Below, piece after piece: positions 20,897 through 30,293 of a DNA stretch of 64,000 nucleotides. This DNA comes from Chloroflexota bacterium (GTDB lineage: Bacteria; Chloroflexota; Limnocylindria; P2-11E). The notes below the pieces were generated by a model. It did no database searches and had not been told where the DNA came from. It saw only the letters and a list, made by a program, of their open reading frames with translations. Positions within the stretch are counted from its first letter, which is position 1. Each line of letters opens with the position of its first letter. The DNA lies in contig DAIDAP010000037.1 of the NCBI GenBank assembly GCA_027310565.1, forward strand, positions 320,163 to 384,162, written 5' to 3'. The position numbers and the translations under genes are program-made.

Positions 20897-23230
20897 CTAC
20901 TCCTGGCGCTCGGCGGCGGCTGCCTGCCGCTGCCGGGGCCTCGCCGCGGCGTAGCCCGTCTCGCTCGACGCCGGCCGCACGCGGACCGGAAGGGTGAACG
21001 AGAACACGCTGCCCTCGCCCGGCGCGCTGTCGGCCCAGATGCTGCCGCCGTGGAGCGCGATGAGCCGCTTGCTGATCGCCAGGCCGAGTCCGGTCCCGCC
21101 GTACCGGCGCGTCGTCGAGGAGTCGGCCTGCCGGAACTCGTCGAAAACGTAGGAGAGCGCCTCCTTGGGCATGCCGACGCCGGTGTCCCTCACCGTGGTC
21201 GTGAGCCAGCCCTCCGCCGACGACACGGCGACCGTGACGCCGCCGCTGTCGGTGAACTTCACCGCGTTCCCCAGCAGGTTCACCAGCACCTGCCGCACGC
21301 GCGCGCGGTCGGCCCAGGCCGGCGGGAGGTCGGCGGGGACGTCCATCACGAGACGCAGCGACTTCGCGTCGGCGCTCGGCTTCATGAGCTCGAGCGCCTC
21401 GCCCACGAGCTCGCGCATGTCGAGCTCCTCGGCGTTGAGCTCCATCCGACCGGCCTCGATCTTCGCCAGGTCGAGGATGCCGTTGATGAGGCCGAGGAGG
21501 TTCTCCGCGGCCTGCGCCACACGTGTCAGGTCGGCCTGCTGCTGCTCCGTGAGCTCGCCGTCGAGGCCGTCGAGCATGAGCTTCGTGTAGCCGATGATCG
21601 CGTTCATCGGCGTCCGCAGCTCGTGGGACACCGAGGCCAGGAACTCGCTCTTCAGGCGGTTCGCGCGCTCGAGCTGCAGGTTGCCGTCGCGCAGCTCGTT
21701 CACCAGGTCGGCGTTCTCCTTCGCCACGGACACGAGCCGCGCGATGGTCCGAAAGCCGCGCGCCTCGGACTCGGTGATCTCGTGCTTCTCGCGGTAGGCG
21801 ACGGCGAGCAGCCCGACCGCGCGGCCGCGCGCGGACAGCGGGATCGCGGCGAGGTGCGGCAGCGCCATGGCCGGCACGTGCAGCTCGTGGATGGTGTTCG
21901 GGTCCTGCACCTCGCGCACGAGGATGCGCGCGGCCACCGCGGCCGCGGCGTCGGGGTCCATGTCGAGCGTGTGCGGCGCGACGAGGCGTCCGCCCGAGCC
22001 GGGCGGCGCACCGGGGGCGTCCGCTCGGATCACGATCGCCGCTCCCGCCGCCTTCGTGAGATGAACGAGGCGCCCGAGCGACTCCGTGAAGATGCGCTCG
22101 CGGTCGGTGACGCCGACGATCGCGTCGGCGACCTCGTTCACGGTGCGCACCTCGTCCACGTACTCGCGCCGCGCCCGCTCGCGGTCGTCGAGCGAGCTGG
22201 CCATCGTGTCGAAGGCGCGCTCCAGCGTGCCGATCTCGTGAGCGGAGCGCTCGGGGACGCGCACGGAGAAGTCCCCCGCCTCGATCCGCTGCGCGGCGGC
22301 GGCGAGGTCCCCCAGCGGCCGCGTCATCCGGCGCGCGGTCAGCAGCGCGAAGTAGGCGATGATGACGCCGAGCACGAGCGCGACGCCGACGACGATGCCG
22401 ATGAGGGTGAGCTGCGCGGCGACGACCTGATCCTTCGGGACCATGACGAGCAGGAGCCCGGGCGTCTGCCGGTCGGAGCGGACCACGCTGAAGATCCCGT
22501 AGTAGTCGGCGCCGCCGACGCGCACGTCGCGGACGGCCTGGCCGCCGGCCGCTTCGACGTCCGTGAGCGTCGGGAACGCCGAGGTGTCGGGCAGCGCGAT
22601 CGTCGACGCGCGCACGGCGCCCTGCCAGACGAGCGCGATCTGGGCATCGCTGGTCGCCTTCACGTCCGCGAGGTACTGCTCGCCGAGGACCGACCCGACC
22701 TGCACGAGCCCGATCACCGAGGAGTCCGAGCCCCTCACCTCCGCGACCGCGCGGATCACCAGACCGTCGGCCTCGTCGGAGAGGGCCCACGATTTGGCGG
22801 TGTCGCCGCCGGCGACCGCCAGCAGACCCGCGGGCAGCGTCGCCCCGGGCGCGAAGCCCTGCGCGCTCGCGAGCACGCGCCCGCTCGCGTCGGCGACGCT
22901 CAGGTAGTCGACGTCGAGGGCACGCTTGACGTCGAGGAGGAACGCGTTGAGGCGCGCCGGGTCACGCGCCTGCGTGAGGTCCCTGAGCGTGGGCAGCGAC
23001 GCGAGCAGCGAGGCGTCGGCGGTCATGAGCGCGGCCTGGCGCCCGATCTCGCTCGTCGCCGTCCGGGCCACGAGCTGGGCCTGGCCGGTGAACTGCCCGA
23101 CGATCAGGCGGTCCGACTCGTAGATCGCCGCCGCCGCCAGCGCGGCGAGGGCCAGGACGGCGACCACGAGGGTCCGTCCGACGAGCGCGCGCAGCAGGCT
23201 GGGCGCGAAGAGCGAGCGCGGGAGGCTCAT
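20897..23230 (-). CDS. Membrane histidine kinase, Cache-HAMP-GAF-HisKA-HATPase
   Basis: 777 residues. N-terminal membrane helix (about 15-40), an extracytoplasmic double-Cache-like region to about 265, second helix (LIGIVVGVALVLGVIIAYF), HAMP (near 300-350, RRMTRPLGDLAAAAQRIEAG), GAF domain (about 385-535), HisKA with FLASVSHELRTPMNAIIGY, HATPase_c (NLLGNAVKFTDSGG, DTGVGMP, GGTGLGLAISKRL). The phosphoacceptor His and all ATP-binding boxes are intact. First gene of the five-gene signalling run; the Ala/Gln-rich last 25 residues are low complexity. Confidence 0.92.
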   Translation of the reverse strand: MSLPRSLFAPSLLRALVGRTLVVAVLALAALAAAAIYESDRLIVGQFTGQAQLVARTATSEIGRQAALMTADASLLASLPTLRDLTQARDPARLNAFLLDVKRALDVDYLSVADASGRVLASAQGFAPGATLPAGLLAVAGGDTAKSWALSDEADGLVIRAVAEVRGSDSSVIGLVQVGSVLGEQYLADVKATSDAQIALVWQGAVRASTIALPDTSAFPTLTDVEAAGGQAVRDVRVGGADYYGIFSVVRSDRQTPGLLLVMVPKDQVVAAQLTLIGIVVGVALVLGVIIAYFALLTARRMTRPLGDLAAAAQRIEAGDFSVRVPERSAHEIGTLERAFDTMASSLDDRERARREYVDEVRTVNEVADAIVGVTDRERIFTESLGRLVHLTKAAGAAIVIRADAPGAPPGSGGRLVAPHTLDMDPDAAAAVAARILVREVQDPNTIHELHVPAMALPHLAAIPLSARGRAVGLLAVAYREKHEITESEARGFRTIARLVSVAKENADLVNELRDGNLQLERANRLKSEFLASVSHELRTPMNAIIGYTKLMLDGLDGELTEQQQADLTRVAQAAENLLGLINGILDLAKIEAGRMELNAEELDMRELVGEALELMKPSADAKSLRLVMDVPADLPPAWADRARVRQVLVNLLGNAVKFTDSGGVTVAVSSAEGWLTTTVRDTGVGMPKEALSYVFDEFRQADSSTTRRYGGTGLGLAISKRLIALHGGSIWADSAPGEGSVFSFTLPVRVRPASSETGYAAARPRQRQAAAAERQE

Positions 23231-23238
23231 TCCCCTCC

Positions 23239-23265
23239 AATCGGCGGAGCCGGGCTCCGCCGATT
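23239..23265. repeat. Perfect 13-bp inverted repeat (hairpin)
   Basis: AATCGGCGGAGCC and its exact reverse complement are separated by a single G. It lies between the DUF2277 gene and the histidine kinase gene, both on the minus strand. No T-run follows on either strand, so it is not a standard intrinsic terminator; it could be a strong RNA hairpin between two transcripts or a dyad operator. Confidence 0.6.
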
Positions 23266-23302
23266 GCAGAGTCTGGCTCAGCCGAATTGACTGTCCATCC
23301 CT

Positions 23303-23560
23303 CTAATGGGCGAGGCCGGAGGATGCTGCGGGAGGCGTCCCAGAGCCGCCGGCAGGCCGCGGCCGCCTCGGCGGCAGCTCGCGCAGGAGCCTCGCCGACG
23401 AGCCCGCGACGTCCGCGACCGCCCGGTCGAAGGCGGCCTGGTTGGCCGCCGACGGCTCGCGGAGGCCGCTGATCTTGCGGACGAACTGGCGCGCCGCGGC
23501 CTCGATCTCGGCCTCCGAGGCGGGCGTGACCCCGCGCAGGGTCTTGATGCTGCGGCACAT
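23303..23560 (-). CDS. DUF2277 family protein
   Basis: 85 residues. The conserved N-terminus MCRSIKTLRGVTPASEAEI and the helix AAARQFVRKISGLREPSAAN are the hallmark of DUF2277, a small family of unknown function common in high-GC bacteria. The C-terminal Pro/Arg/Gly-rich tail is variable in the family. Divergent from the next membrane-protein gene. Confidence 0.85.
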   Translation of the reverse strand: MCRSIKTLRGVTPASEAEIEAAARQFVRKISGLREPSAANQAAFDRAVADVAGSSARLLRELPPRRPRPAGGSGTPPAASSGLAH

Positions 23561-23643
23561 GCTCCTCGGGAAAGGTACGGCATCCTCGGCGAACCTGGGG
23601 CGGATGTTTGACGGTGCGCGCCGCCCGCCGGAACGTTGCCGCC

Positions 23644-24657
23644 GTGGATCCGAACGTCGCCCTGCCGTTCCTGTCCTCGTCCACGAGCTTCGTGTTCGCG
23701 GCGCTGGTCTTCTCGCAGTGGGCCCGCCGGCGCCGCAGCTTCCAGCTGGTCTGGACGATCGGCCTGCTCGCCTACGGCGTCAGCGCGGGCACGGAGTTCT
23801 GGGGCGGCGCGTTCGGCTGGAGCGAGCCGCTGTACCGCCTGTGGTACCTCATCGGCGCGTTCTTCGTCGCGGCGTACCTCGGGATGGGCACGGCCTACCT
23901 CCTCGGGCGAACGCGCTTCGGGTACTTCGTGTCGGCGAGCCTGCTGCTGGCGGCGCTCATCACGCTCGCCGCCGGCGCCAAGTACGAGACGCCGGGAGCG
24001 GCGGGCGCCGCGGCCGGGCTCACCGCCGCCGTGGCCGTCCTCGTCGCGGTCGCGACGACCGTGCGGCGCGAGTGGAGCGCGCACGTGCTGATGGCCGCGC
24101 TCGTGATCGCGTCGCTCGCCGTCGGCGCCGCGGTCCTCGGCGCTCCCGTGGACGCGCCCGGGTACGCGCTCGACCCCGCCACCGGCGTGCCGGTGGGCGG
24201 GGCGATGCCCGCCGCGCTCCGGCCCCTCACCATCCCGTTCAACGTCGGCGGCGCCTTCTCGCTCGTGTTCGGCGCGCTCTTCTCGGCGTACGTGTTCATG
24301 CCCAAGCGCAAGGTCCTGCGGGCGCGCGCGCTGCCCCCGGTGATCGCGCAGCTGTACGGCGCCCTCGCGGTCGTCGTGAACCTCCTCGCGTCGCTGCCGC
24401 TGGCGCTGGGCGCGCTCACGGGCGGCCGGCTGCATTCGCGCGTCCCGGCCACGCTGCTCATCGCGCTCGGCGGCTTCATCCCGGGCATCACCAGCGGCCT
24501 CAACCGCTTCGGGTTCACCTGGTCCTTCTTCCTCGGTGAGCTCCTCGGCGTGCTGCTCATCTTCATCGGGTTCGTCGTCTCGTCCGAGGTCTTCGCGACG
24601 CGCGTGCGGATCGGCCCCCTCAGCATCGGTCGAAGGGACGAGACGGCAGCGACCTAG
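23644..24657 (+). CDS. Polytopic membrane protein of unknown function
   Basis: About 337 residues with nine to ten predicted membrane helices and very short loops. Sequence such as TEFWGGAFGWSEPLYRLWYL and LNRFGFTWSFFLGELLGVLL recurs in unnamed actinobacterial/Chloroflexota proteins; I cannot assign a family with a function. GTG at 23644 is preferred because it starts right before the first helix; an earlier in-frame start at 23608 would add 12 residues. Confidence 0.7.
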   Translation: MDPNVALPFLSSSTSFVFAALVFSQWARRRRSFQLVWTIGLLAYGVSAGTEFWGGAFGWSEPLYRLWYLIGAFFVAAYLGMGTAYLLGRTRFGYFVSASLLLAALITLAAGAKYETPGAAGAAAGLTAAVAVLVAVATTVRREWSAHVLMAALVIASLAVGAAVLGAPVDAPGYALDPATGVPVGGAMPAALRPLTIPFNVGGAFSLVFGALFSAYVFMPKRKVLRARALPPVIAQLYGALAVVVNLLASLPLALGALTGGRLHSRVPATLLIALGGFIPGITSGLNRFGFTWSFFLGELLGVLLIFIGFVVSSEVFATRVRIGPLSIGRRDETAAT

Positions 24658-24679
24658 CGTCGCTCGTAGCATCCATCTC

Positions 24680-25654
24680 GTGCTGCTCCTCTCGCGCTCG
24701 GACGTCGACGCGCTCCTGGACCCGGACCTCCTGCGGGAGGAGGTGGCGGCCGCGCTCGCGGAGCTCTCGGCCGGGCGCGCCTCGATGCCGACGCGGATCG
24801 CCGCGATCGTCGGCGACCGGGACGCGCTCCTCGCCGCGATGCCCGCCTACCTCCCGAAGGCACGCGCGCTCACGACGAAGCTGGTGTCGCTCTTCCCGCA
24901 CAACGCCGACCGCCCCACGCATCAGGCGGTGATCGTCGTCTTCGACGCGTCGAGCGGGACGCCGATCGCGTTCATGGACGGCGAGGCGATCACCGCGGCC
25001 CGGACCGCCGCCGCGTCGGCGCTCGCGACGGATCTGCTCGCGCGGAAGGACGCCGCGGTCCTCGCGGTGCTCGGCACGGGCGTCCAGGCCCGCGCGCACC
25101 TGCGCGCCGTGCCGCGGGTGCGCCGCTTCGAGGAGATCCTCGTCGCGGGACGAGACCGCGCGAAGGCGGAGGCGCTCGCGGCGGAGCTCTCGGGTGCGAT
25201 CCCCGTGCGCGCCGTGCGCTCGTTCGCCGACGCCGTGTCGGCCGCCGACGTCGTGTGCGCCGCCACGCACAGCCCGGACCCCGTGGTCCGCCGCGCGTGG
25301 CTCGGCGACGGCACGCACGTCTGCTCGGTCGGGTACAACACCGCGGGCCGCGAGGTGGACGAGGAGACGATCGTCGACGCGCGCGTCGTCGTCGAGTCAC
25401 GCGCCGCGGCGCTCGCGCCTCCGCCGGGCGGCGCCAACGACCTGCTCTGGCCGATCCGCGACGGGCGCATCACCGCCGAGCACGTGCGCGCCGAGCTCGG
25501 CGAGATCGTCGCCGGCACCCGTCCCGGGCGCGCCGACCCCGCCGAGATCACCGTGTACAAGTCCGTGGGCGTGGCGGTGGAGGACGCCGCCGCCGCCGCG
25601 CTGGTGCTGCGGCTCGCGCGCGAGCGCCGCGCCGGCCGCGAGATCGAGATCTAG
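24680..25654 (+). CDS. Ornithine cyclodeaminase/mu-crystallin family protein
   Basis: 324 residues. NAD(P)-dependent family with TKLVSLFPHN, ARTAAASALATDLLARKDA, the nucleotide-binding VLGTGVQARAHLRA and the closing EITVYKSVGVAVEDAAAAA, all standard blocks. Members include ornithine cyclodeaminase, alanine dehydrogenases and ketimine reductases; the exact substrate is open. The GTG at 24680 gives the family-typical N-terminus (VLLLSRSDVDALLD). Confidence 0.88.
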   Translation: MLLLSRSDVDALLDPDLLREEVAAALAELSAGRASMPTRIAAIVGDRDALLAAMPAYLPKARALTTKLVSLFPHNADRPTHQAVIVVFDASSGTPIAFMDGEAITAARTAAASALATDLLARKDAAVLAVLGTGVQARAHLRAVPRVRRFEEILVAGRDRAKAEALAAELSGAIPVRAVRSFADAVSAADVVCAATHSPDPVVRRAWLGDGTHVCSVGYNTAGREVDEETIVDARVVVESRAAALAPPPGGANDLLWPIRDGRITAEHVRAELGEIVAGTRPGRADPAEITVYKSVGVAVEDAAAAALVLRLARERRAGREIEI

Positions 25655-25665
25655 GACAGCGGCCC

Positions 25666-27453
25666 TCAGTACTGCCCGTCCGCGGCACGGCGCGGCCCCT
25701 CGAGCAGCTGACCGATGCCGCGCTGATCCGCGCGCAGCGCGTCGAGCACCCGGAGCGCCTCGTCGAGCGTCAGTCCGCTGCGAAAGTCCGTGAGGGCCTC
25801 CTCCAGGTCCGGCGCCGACTCCGCCGTGCTGCCGCTGTCGCCCGGGGACGGCTGGTTGGGCTCGCCCGAGGCGCCCGGTCGCGGCGATCCGCTCGCGCCG
25901 GGCTGGGCGGACGAGCCCGGACTTCCGCCGCCGGCGGGCGCGCCGCTCCCCCCGGGGCCCGGGCTGCGGCCCGCGGGCGCGACCGACGGGCTCGGCTTCG
26001 GCGCGAGCAGGTCCATGAGCAGCTCGAGGTTGAACTTCGCGTCGCGGTCGGTCGGATCGAGGCGCAGCGCTTCACGGTAGGCGTCGCGCGCGTCCTGCAG
26101 ACGCCCGAGGCGGAACAGCGTGTTGCCGCGGTCGTACTGCGCGATCGCTCGCAGCTCGGGCGGGCCGACGTCGATCGCGCGCGAGTACTCGGGCAGCGCG
26201 TCCTCGAGCCGACCGAGCATGTGGAGCGCGTTGCCCGCGTTCACGCCGAGCTCCGGGACGTCCGGCTTCTCGCGCGCGAGCGCGCGGTACATCTCGAGCG
26301 CGCCCGCGTAGTCGCCGGCCGCGAAGCGCTGGTTGGCGGCCTCGTTCGAGACCGGCTCGCCGCCGCAGGCCGCGGCCCAGAGCAGCGCCGAGCCGATGAG
26401 GGCGCCGAGGATGCGCCGGCCGCGGCGGCGCGGCGCCGGCGCCGCGGCGCGGGGCAACGGCATGCGGCGGCGATCGCTGATGAAGCGCTCCGCCAGGAGC
26501 GCGGCGACGGCGACGGCGACGAAGAGCTGCGCGCGCTCGTCGGGGACGGTACCGGGATCCTGCACCTCCTCGACGGCCTCGAGCACGCGAAGCTGGGTCC
26601 CGAGCTCGCGCACGATGCCGTCGTCGCCCGTGTAGCGCAGGTACGCGCCGCCGCCCGCGCTCGCGAGCGCGCGGAGCGCGTCCTCGTCGAGCCTGGTGAC
26701 GACGCTCCGACCGTCCGCGCCCGCGAGGTAGCCGGTGAAGCGGCCGTCCGTCGCGGCGTACGTCGGGATCACCGTGCCCTCGGGCGTGCCGACGCCCACC
26801 GTGTACAGGAGGACGCCGCGGTCGGTGAACCCGGTGAGGTCGGGGGCGGAACCGAGGGTGATCTCGCCGTCCGAGACGAGCACGACGACCCGGCGCCGCC
26901 GCGCGTCGCCGGCGTCGGCGAAGGCGCCGAGCGCGGCATCCAGACCCGAGCGGAGCGAGGTGCCCGACAGCAGGCGCACGCCGGTGCCCGAGTTGTCGAG
27001 CACCTCGCCGAGGATCCGCGGGTCGGTCGTCGCCGGGTAGCGCACCGTGCCCTCTCCGGCGAACAGCACGAGCGACACCCTGCTGCCAACCATCTCCTCG
27101 CCGAGGGCCTGCGCGAAGCGCCGCGCCGCGCGCAGCCGATCCGGCGCGACGTCTCGCGCCGCCATCGACTGCGACACGTCGATCGCGAGCACGATGTCGA
27201 CGCCGAGGCGGCGCGCGGAGCGGGTCCGGAGATCGACGAACGGGTCGGCGAGCGCCACGATCACCGCGGTGAGCGCCACGAGCAGGAGCGCCGCTTTGAG
27301 CCACGAGCGCGAACCGCTGCGCGACGCGAGCCCGACCGGCCCCGCGAACGCGCGCGCGGCGCGCTCGCGCGCCCGCGCGGCACGCCACACGAGGGCGGCG
27401 GCAGGCGGCACGATGAGGAGCAGCCAAAGCAGCTCGGGCCGCACCAGACCCAT
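25666..27453 (-). CDS. VWA-domain/TPR fusion protein (BatB-BatC-like)
   Basis: About 595 residues. Two N-terminal membrane helices, then a von Willebrand A domain with an intact MIDAS (DVSQS, and DGE later), a membrane helix near 325-345, another helix followed by AACGGEPV near 375, then three TPR motifs (about 385-500) and a Pro/Gly/Ser-rich linker to a C-terminal helix. This corresponds to BatB and BatC, which are separate genes in many bacteria. Metal-dependent adhesion/scaffolding at the envelope with the MoxR ATPase is the inferred role. The ATG at 27451-27453 overlaps the preceding TGA (ATGA). Confidence 0.85.
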   Translation of the reverse strand: MGLVRPELLWLLLIVPPAAALVWRAARARERAARAFAGPVGLASRSGSRSWLKAALLLVALTAVIVALADPFVDLRTRSARRLGVDIVLAIDVSQSMAARDVAPDRLRAARRFAQALGEEMVGSRVSLVLFAGEGTVRYPATTDPRILGEVLDNSGTGVRLLSGTSLRSGLDAALGAFADAGDARRRRVVVLVSDGEITLGSAPDLTGFTDRGVLLYTVGVGTPEGTVIPTYAATDGRFTGYLAGADGRSVVTRLDEDALRALASAGGGAYLRYTGDDGIVRELGTQLRVLEAVEEVQDPGTVPDERAQLFVAVAVAALLAERFISDRRRMPLPRAAAPAPRRRGRRILGALIGSALLWAAACGGEPVSNEAANQRFAAGDYAGALEMYRALAREKPDVPELGVNAGNALHMLGRLEDALPEYSRAIDVGPPELRAIAQYDRGNTLFRLGRLQDARDAYREALRLDPTDRDAKFNLELLMDLLAPKPSPSVAPAGRSPGPGGSGAPAGGGSPGSSAQPGASGSPRPGASGEPNQPSPGDSGSTAESAPDLEEALTDFRSGLTLDEALRVLDALRADQRGIGQLLEGPRRAADGQY

Positions 27454-28427
27454 CACGGCGCCCTCCGGAAGAGCGTGGTCGCGAGCAGCAGCTCGAGCAC
27501 GATGAGCGCCGCACCGAGCGCGATGAACGGCGGCGACGCGTCGGCCGTCTCGATGAAGCCGCGGCTCCCGACACGCGCCTTCTCCAGCGTCGCGATCTGG
27601 GCGTAGACGTCACGCAGCGTGGTCGCGTTCGAGGCCCGGTAGTACTGCCCGCCGGTGAGACCGCTGATCTGCCGCATGAGGGCCTCGTCGACGTCGGTGG
27701 TCCCCGGCCCACCGATGGGGATCGCGCCGATCGTGTACACCCGGATCCCCAGCAGCTTCGCGATCTGCGCGGCGTCGAGCGGCTGGAGGTCGCCGGTGTT
27801 GTTCTGCCCGTCGGTGAGCAGCACGATTACCTTCGAGCGCGCCGTGGAAGGACGGAGCACGTTCACCGCCGTCGCCAGCCCCGTCCCGATCGCGGTGCCG
27901 TCGCGGAGCGGATACCCCGCGCGGATCGGCTCCACGAGCCGCTGCGCCGCGCCGTAGTCGAGCGTCAGCGGGCTCAGCACCATGGCCTCGGCGCTGAAGA
28001 GCACGACGCCGACGCGATCGTTCGTGAGCCTGCCGAGGAACTCCAGGAGGACCCGCTTCGACGCGTCGAGGCGCGCCTCGCCGCCGAAGTCGAGCCCGCC
28101 CATCGACGACGAGCCGTCGAGGGCCACGACGATGTCGATCCCCTCGGCGGGCACGTCGAACGCCGCGCGCACCACGGTCGGCGACGCGAGCGCGACGATG
28201 AGCGCGGACACGGCGAGGACGCGGATCGGCAGGAGGAGCCAGCGGGCGCGGACGCGCCAGCTCGGATGACCGCGCGGGAGCAGCCCCAGCGAGGAGAAGA
28301 GCATCCCGACGGGCCGGGTCGACTCGCGGCGCGTCTCGAGCGCGAGCGCGATCGCCACGAGCGCGAGCAGCGCGAGCGCCCACGGCGTGTCGAACCGCAC
28401 CTCGCTCCCGAAGACGCGCACGCTCAC
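27453..28427 (-). CDS. VWA-domain membrane protein (BatA-like)
   Basis: 324 residues. N-terminal helix (about 15-33), second helix (60-80), VWA domain with MIDAS DGSSSMG and distal TDGQNNTG, and a C-terminal membrane helix. It pairs with the VWA/TPR protein after it and overlaps the BatD-like gene before it (GTGA). Works with MoxR and DUF58 in an envelope-related ATPase-VWA system, as known for Bat/MoxR operons; substrate unknown. Confidence 0.88.
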   Translation of the reverse strand: MSVRVFGSEVRFDTPWALALLALVAIALALETRRESTRPVGMLFSSLGLLPRGHPSWRVRARWLLLPIRVLAVSALIVALASPTVVRAAFDVPAEGIDIVVALDGSSSMGGLDFGGEARLDASKRVLLEFLGRLTNDRVGVVLFSAEAMVLSPLTLDYGAAQRLVEPIRAGYPLRDGTAIGTGLATAVNVLRPSTARSKVIVLLTDGQNNTGDLQPLDAAQIAKLLGIRVYTIGAIPIGGPGTTDVDEALMRQISGLTGGQYYRASNATTLRDVYAQIATLEKARVGSRGFIETADASPPFIALGAALIVLELLLATTLFRRAP

Positions 28428-29377
28428 TGCGGCTGGAGCGCCGCCGTCTCGTACTCCTCGGCGGACGCGGCGCGGCGGACGACATCGAGCGCGGCCCGGA
28501 CGGTGTTCTGGGCATGCGAGGGGTACGGCACCCGATGGCGGAACCGGACCTCGTCGCCCTCACGCAGGATCTCGTAGATCGCGGCGGCCTGCGCGCGCTC
28601 GAGACCGGACCGCTCGAGGGCGACGCGGATCTCGCGGCTCGTGCGGCCCGGATCGACCGCGTAGCGCTCGACGACGTAGCGGCGCATCGTCTCGACGAGA
28701 CGCGCGTAGTGCTCCTCGGTGCGGCCCTGCTCGGGTAGGCGCTCCGCGACGAGCTGGTCGAGCGCGCCCAGCGCGCGCCGCACCGGCGTGAGCTGCTCCC
28801 CCGCCCCGCGGGCGCCCCGCCGCAGGATGAGCCAGAAGACGAGCGCGGCGAGCCCGCCGATCGCGGCCGCGCCGGCCACGCCCGTCGCGAGGCGCCGCAC
28901 GCCGTCGAGGAACGCGGCCGGCAGGTCGAGCTGCGGCTTGAGCGGCTTGATGTCCGTCGTCGCCTCGCCCGGCGCGCGAACGCTGCTCACGGTGATCGGG
29001 ACCTCCGCCGTCCGCACGGCGCCGCGGCTGCCGTCCGGCGCGAGATAGGGGACCTCCACCGGCGGCACGACGAGCGCCCCGAGCGTCCACGCGGTCACGA
29101 GGTAGCGGAAGGTCCAGCGCACGCGCCCGCCGTTGTCCTGCTTGCGCGTCGCCAGCGCCTGGAGCACCTCGAACACGCCGACCTCTCGCGCGATCGTCGG
29201 ATCGGCCACCTGGTAGCCGGCGTCCGCGTCGACCACGATCGCGAGCGTGACGCGATCGCCGAGCGTGATGGTGTCCCGATCGGCCGTGGCGACGGCGGTC
29301 ACCGGCTGCGCCGCGCGGACCTGCCCGCCCGCGAGCGGCGTGCCGAGGACGACGACGAGCGCCACGAGGAGCTTCAC
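28424..29377 (-). CDS. BatD-like/DUF4381-type membrane protein
   Basis: 317 residues with a Sec-type signal peptide (VKLLVALVVVLGTPLAGG, cleavage near ARA/AQP), an Ig-like beta domain exposed outside (about 25-145, with ITLGDRVTLAIVVDADAGYQ), one membrane helix (GAAAIGGLAALVFWLIL) and a cytosolic helical domain (EEHYARLVETMRRYVVERYA). This architecture matches BatD/DUF4381 partners of MoxR operons. GTG start coupled to the DUF58 gene. Confidence 0.8.
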   Translation of the reverse strand: MKLLVALVVVLGTPLAGGQVRAAQPVTAVATADRDTITLGDRVTLAIVVDADAGYQVADPTIAREVGVFEVLQALATRKQDNGGRVRWTFRYLVTAWTLGALVVPPVEVPYLAPDGSRGAVRTAEVPITVSSVRAPGEATTDIKPLKPQLDLPAAFLDGVRRLATGVAGAAAIGGLAALVFWLILRRGARGAGEQLTPVRRALGALDQLVAERLPEQGRTEEHYARLVETMRRYVVERYAVDPGRTSREIRVALERSGLERAQAAAIYEILREGDEVRFRHRVPYPSHAQNTVRAALDVVRRAASAEEYETAALQPQ

Positions 29378-30291
29378 GCGCGCCTCGTCCGCGCGTTGAA
29401 GAAGCCCATGAGCGCGGGTACGTACGGCCGGTCGGTGGACAGCTCGAGCGACTCCATCTTGAGCGCGGCCAGCGCGTGGCGGCGCTCGAGCCGTCTGCGT
29501 CGCGCCGCGGCGGCGTAGTCCTCGCGCAGGCGCCGGTCGCTCGTGTCGACGTATCGCATCGCGCCGGTCTCGGCATCCTCGAGCGCGACCACGCCGACGT
29601 CCGGCAGCTCGAGCTCTCGCGGGTCGCTCAGCACGAGCGCGATGACGTCGTGCTTCCGCGCGAGCATGCGGCACGAGGCGTCCAGGTCCACGCCGATGAA
29701 GTCCGAGACGAGGAAGACCACGCCCCGCTTCTTCGTGACGTTCGTGAGGAACCGCGCGGCCGGCCCGAGGTCCGTCCTCGTCCGCCGGGGCGCGGCGAGG
29801 AGCAGCTCGCGGATCACGCGCAGCAGGTGGTCCCGGCCACGGCGCGGAGGCAGCCACTCCTGCAGCCCCGACGCGAAGCGCAGGAGCCCGACGCGGTCGC
29901 TGTTGCTCATCGCGGTCATGGCGAGGAGCGCGGCGAGCTCGGTGCCGAGGTCGCGCTTGCTCCGGTCCACGCTGCCGAACCACGACGACGCGGAGACGTC
30001 GACCGCGAGGAAGATGTTGAGCTCGCGGTCCTCGCGGTACTTCTTGACGAACGGCGAGCCGACCCGCGCGGTCACGTTCCAGTCGATGCTGCGGATGTCG
30101 TCGCCGGGCTCGTACTCGCGCACCTCCTCGAACTCGAGGCCCGATCCGCGGAAGACGCTGCGGTACGTCCCCAGGAGCGACTCGTCGGCGAGGATGCGGG
30201 CCTTGATCTCGAGCTGCCGGATCCGCCGCAGCATCGCGGCCGGGATCGCGCCCTGCTCGCCCAGATCGACCGCTCGCGCGAGCGCGGCCAT
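29374..30291 (-). CDS. DUF58 domain protein
   Basis: 305 residues, cytosolic. Has the DUF58 core: GSGLEFEEVREYEPGDDIRS then IDWNVTARVGSPFVKKYRED, followed by a VWA-like fold (FLAVDVSAS). Almost always encoded next to MoxR ATPases, as here (2 bases downstream of moxR). Function presumed as adaptor between MoxR and the VWA proteins. Confidence 0.93.
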   Translation of the reverse strand: MAALARAVDLGEQGAIPAAMLRRIRQLEIKARILADESLLGTYRSVFRGSGLEFEEVREYEPGDDIRSIDWNVTARVGSPFVKKYREDRELNIFLAVDVSASSWFGSVDRSKRDLGTELAALLAMTAMSNSDRVGLLRFASGLQEWLPPRRGRDHLLRVIRELLLAAPRRTRTDLGPAARFLTNVTKKRGVVFLVSDFIGVDLDASCRMLARKHDVIALVLSDPRELELPDVGVVALEDAETGAMRYVDTSDRRLREDYAAAARRRRLERRHALAALKMESLELSTDRPYVPALMGFFNARTRRA

Positions 30292-30293
30292 GG

